From positions 1 to 13,174 of the forward strand of contig CBFGRU010000068.1 in the NCBI GenBank assembly GCA_965651255.1: DNA of 13,174 nucleotides. The letters run 5' to 3'. Shown one piece after another: positions 13,011 through 13,174 of this stretch (position 1 is its first letter; every line of letters starts with the position of its first letter). Both the position numbers and the translations under genes were made by a program. The DNA is from CBFGRU01 sp965651255. GTDB taxonomy: Bacteria; Planctomycetota; Phycisphaerae; Phycisphaerales; SM1A02. Under the pieces are notes generated by a model that saw nothing but the letters and a program-made list of their open reading frames with translations, was not told the origin of the DNA and did no database searches.

Positions 13011-13174
13011 ATGCCAAAAGAACGGCGAATGCAAAGTATACGACAGCATCAACTTGAACTGATGTTGCGCGCTGCCCAGGACGCCGTGCGCGCGGCGCTC
13101 CGTCGGCACATGCTGCTCGGTGAGTCCGTTGCAGTAGCAGATGAGAACGGCGAAGCGCGCATCCTCTCGCCCGA
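13011..13174 (+). CDS. Small hypothetical protein (3' end cut by window edge)
   Basis: An ATG at 13011 opens a frame of 54 full codons that is still open at the window end. It begins MPKERRMQSIRQHQLELM, then a predicted amphipathic helix rich in Ala and Arg (LRAAQDAVRAALRRHMLLG), then a strand-like ESVAVADENGEARILSP. The helix followed by a short V-x-V-A-D-x-N-G turn recalls small conserved hypothetical proteins of about 50-60 residues in which a charged helix precedes a short beta-hairpin. I cannot name a function. Base composition returns to GC-rich after the nuclease gene. The upstream ribosome site is weak (AGGCAAG), so the start is provisional. Confidence 0.55.
   Translation, partial: MPKERRMQSIRQHQLELMLRAAQDAVRAALRRHMLLGESVAVADENGEARILSP

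Noticed and set aside
12236..13013. GATGCCATG (12236-12244) and GACGCCATG (13005-13013) flanking the nuclease gene, like a target-site duplication.
   Set aside because: The match is 8 of 9 bases and mostly consists of the ATG start contexts. No terminal inverted repeats are seen.
1..13174. CRISPR arrays, tRNA or rRNA genes, integrase or transposase genes, phage or conjugation genes.
   Set aside because: No regular spaced repeats, cloverleaf-like sequence, rRNA blocks or transposase motifs were seen on either strand.

Overview
The window is GC-rich bacterial DNA with dense genes on both strands and many small intergenic gaps. No rRNA or tRNA gene is present to fix the taxonomy. The flavoprotein/polyferredoxin fusion, the double-VOC protein, the lysine-rich basic tail and the overall gene style remind me most of Planctomycetota (Phycisphaerae-like). 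That placement is an inference from gene style.

Left half (1-6961). The window opens inside a DNA alkylation repair gene (AlkD type, + strand). It converges on five minus-strand genes, in transcription order from the right: a multi-pass membrane protein of unknown function, the zinc-independent GTP cyclohydrolase folE2 (first step of folate/pterin synthesis), a RimJ/RimL-type GNAT acetyltransferase, a membrane PAS-histidine kinase whose ATP-binding boxes look eroded, and a large FAD/NAD(P) oxidoreductase fused to a NosR-like membrane polyferredoxin. Gaps of 66-141 bases allow either co-transcription or several units.

Right half (6998-12220). hutH (histidine ammonia-lyase) and hutU (urocanate hydratase), the first two steps of histidine degradation, lie on the + strand. 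Two minus-strand VOC-fold genes separate them. One VOC protein has two tandem domains; the other has one domain behind a roughly 75-residue histone-H1-like Lys/Ala/Ser tail. A long perfect hairpin sits in the convergent hutH/VOC gap. hutI and hutG are not in the window.

The strongest unexpected signal is inside hutU. A symmetric element of four 7-bp repeats, a 27-bp spacer and the same four repeats inverted lies in frame. It adds about 30 residues that the urocanase family does not have. Just after hutU is an AT-richer gene encoding a GIY-YIG (MUG113/T5orf172-like) nuclease with two homing-endonuclease-type repeats, which looks horizontally acquired. Both hutU and this nuclease gene have a -10-like box ending exactly 6 bases before the ATG and no Shine-Dalgarno sequence, suggesting leaderless mRNAs. 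A small hypothetical gene runs off the right edge.
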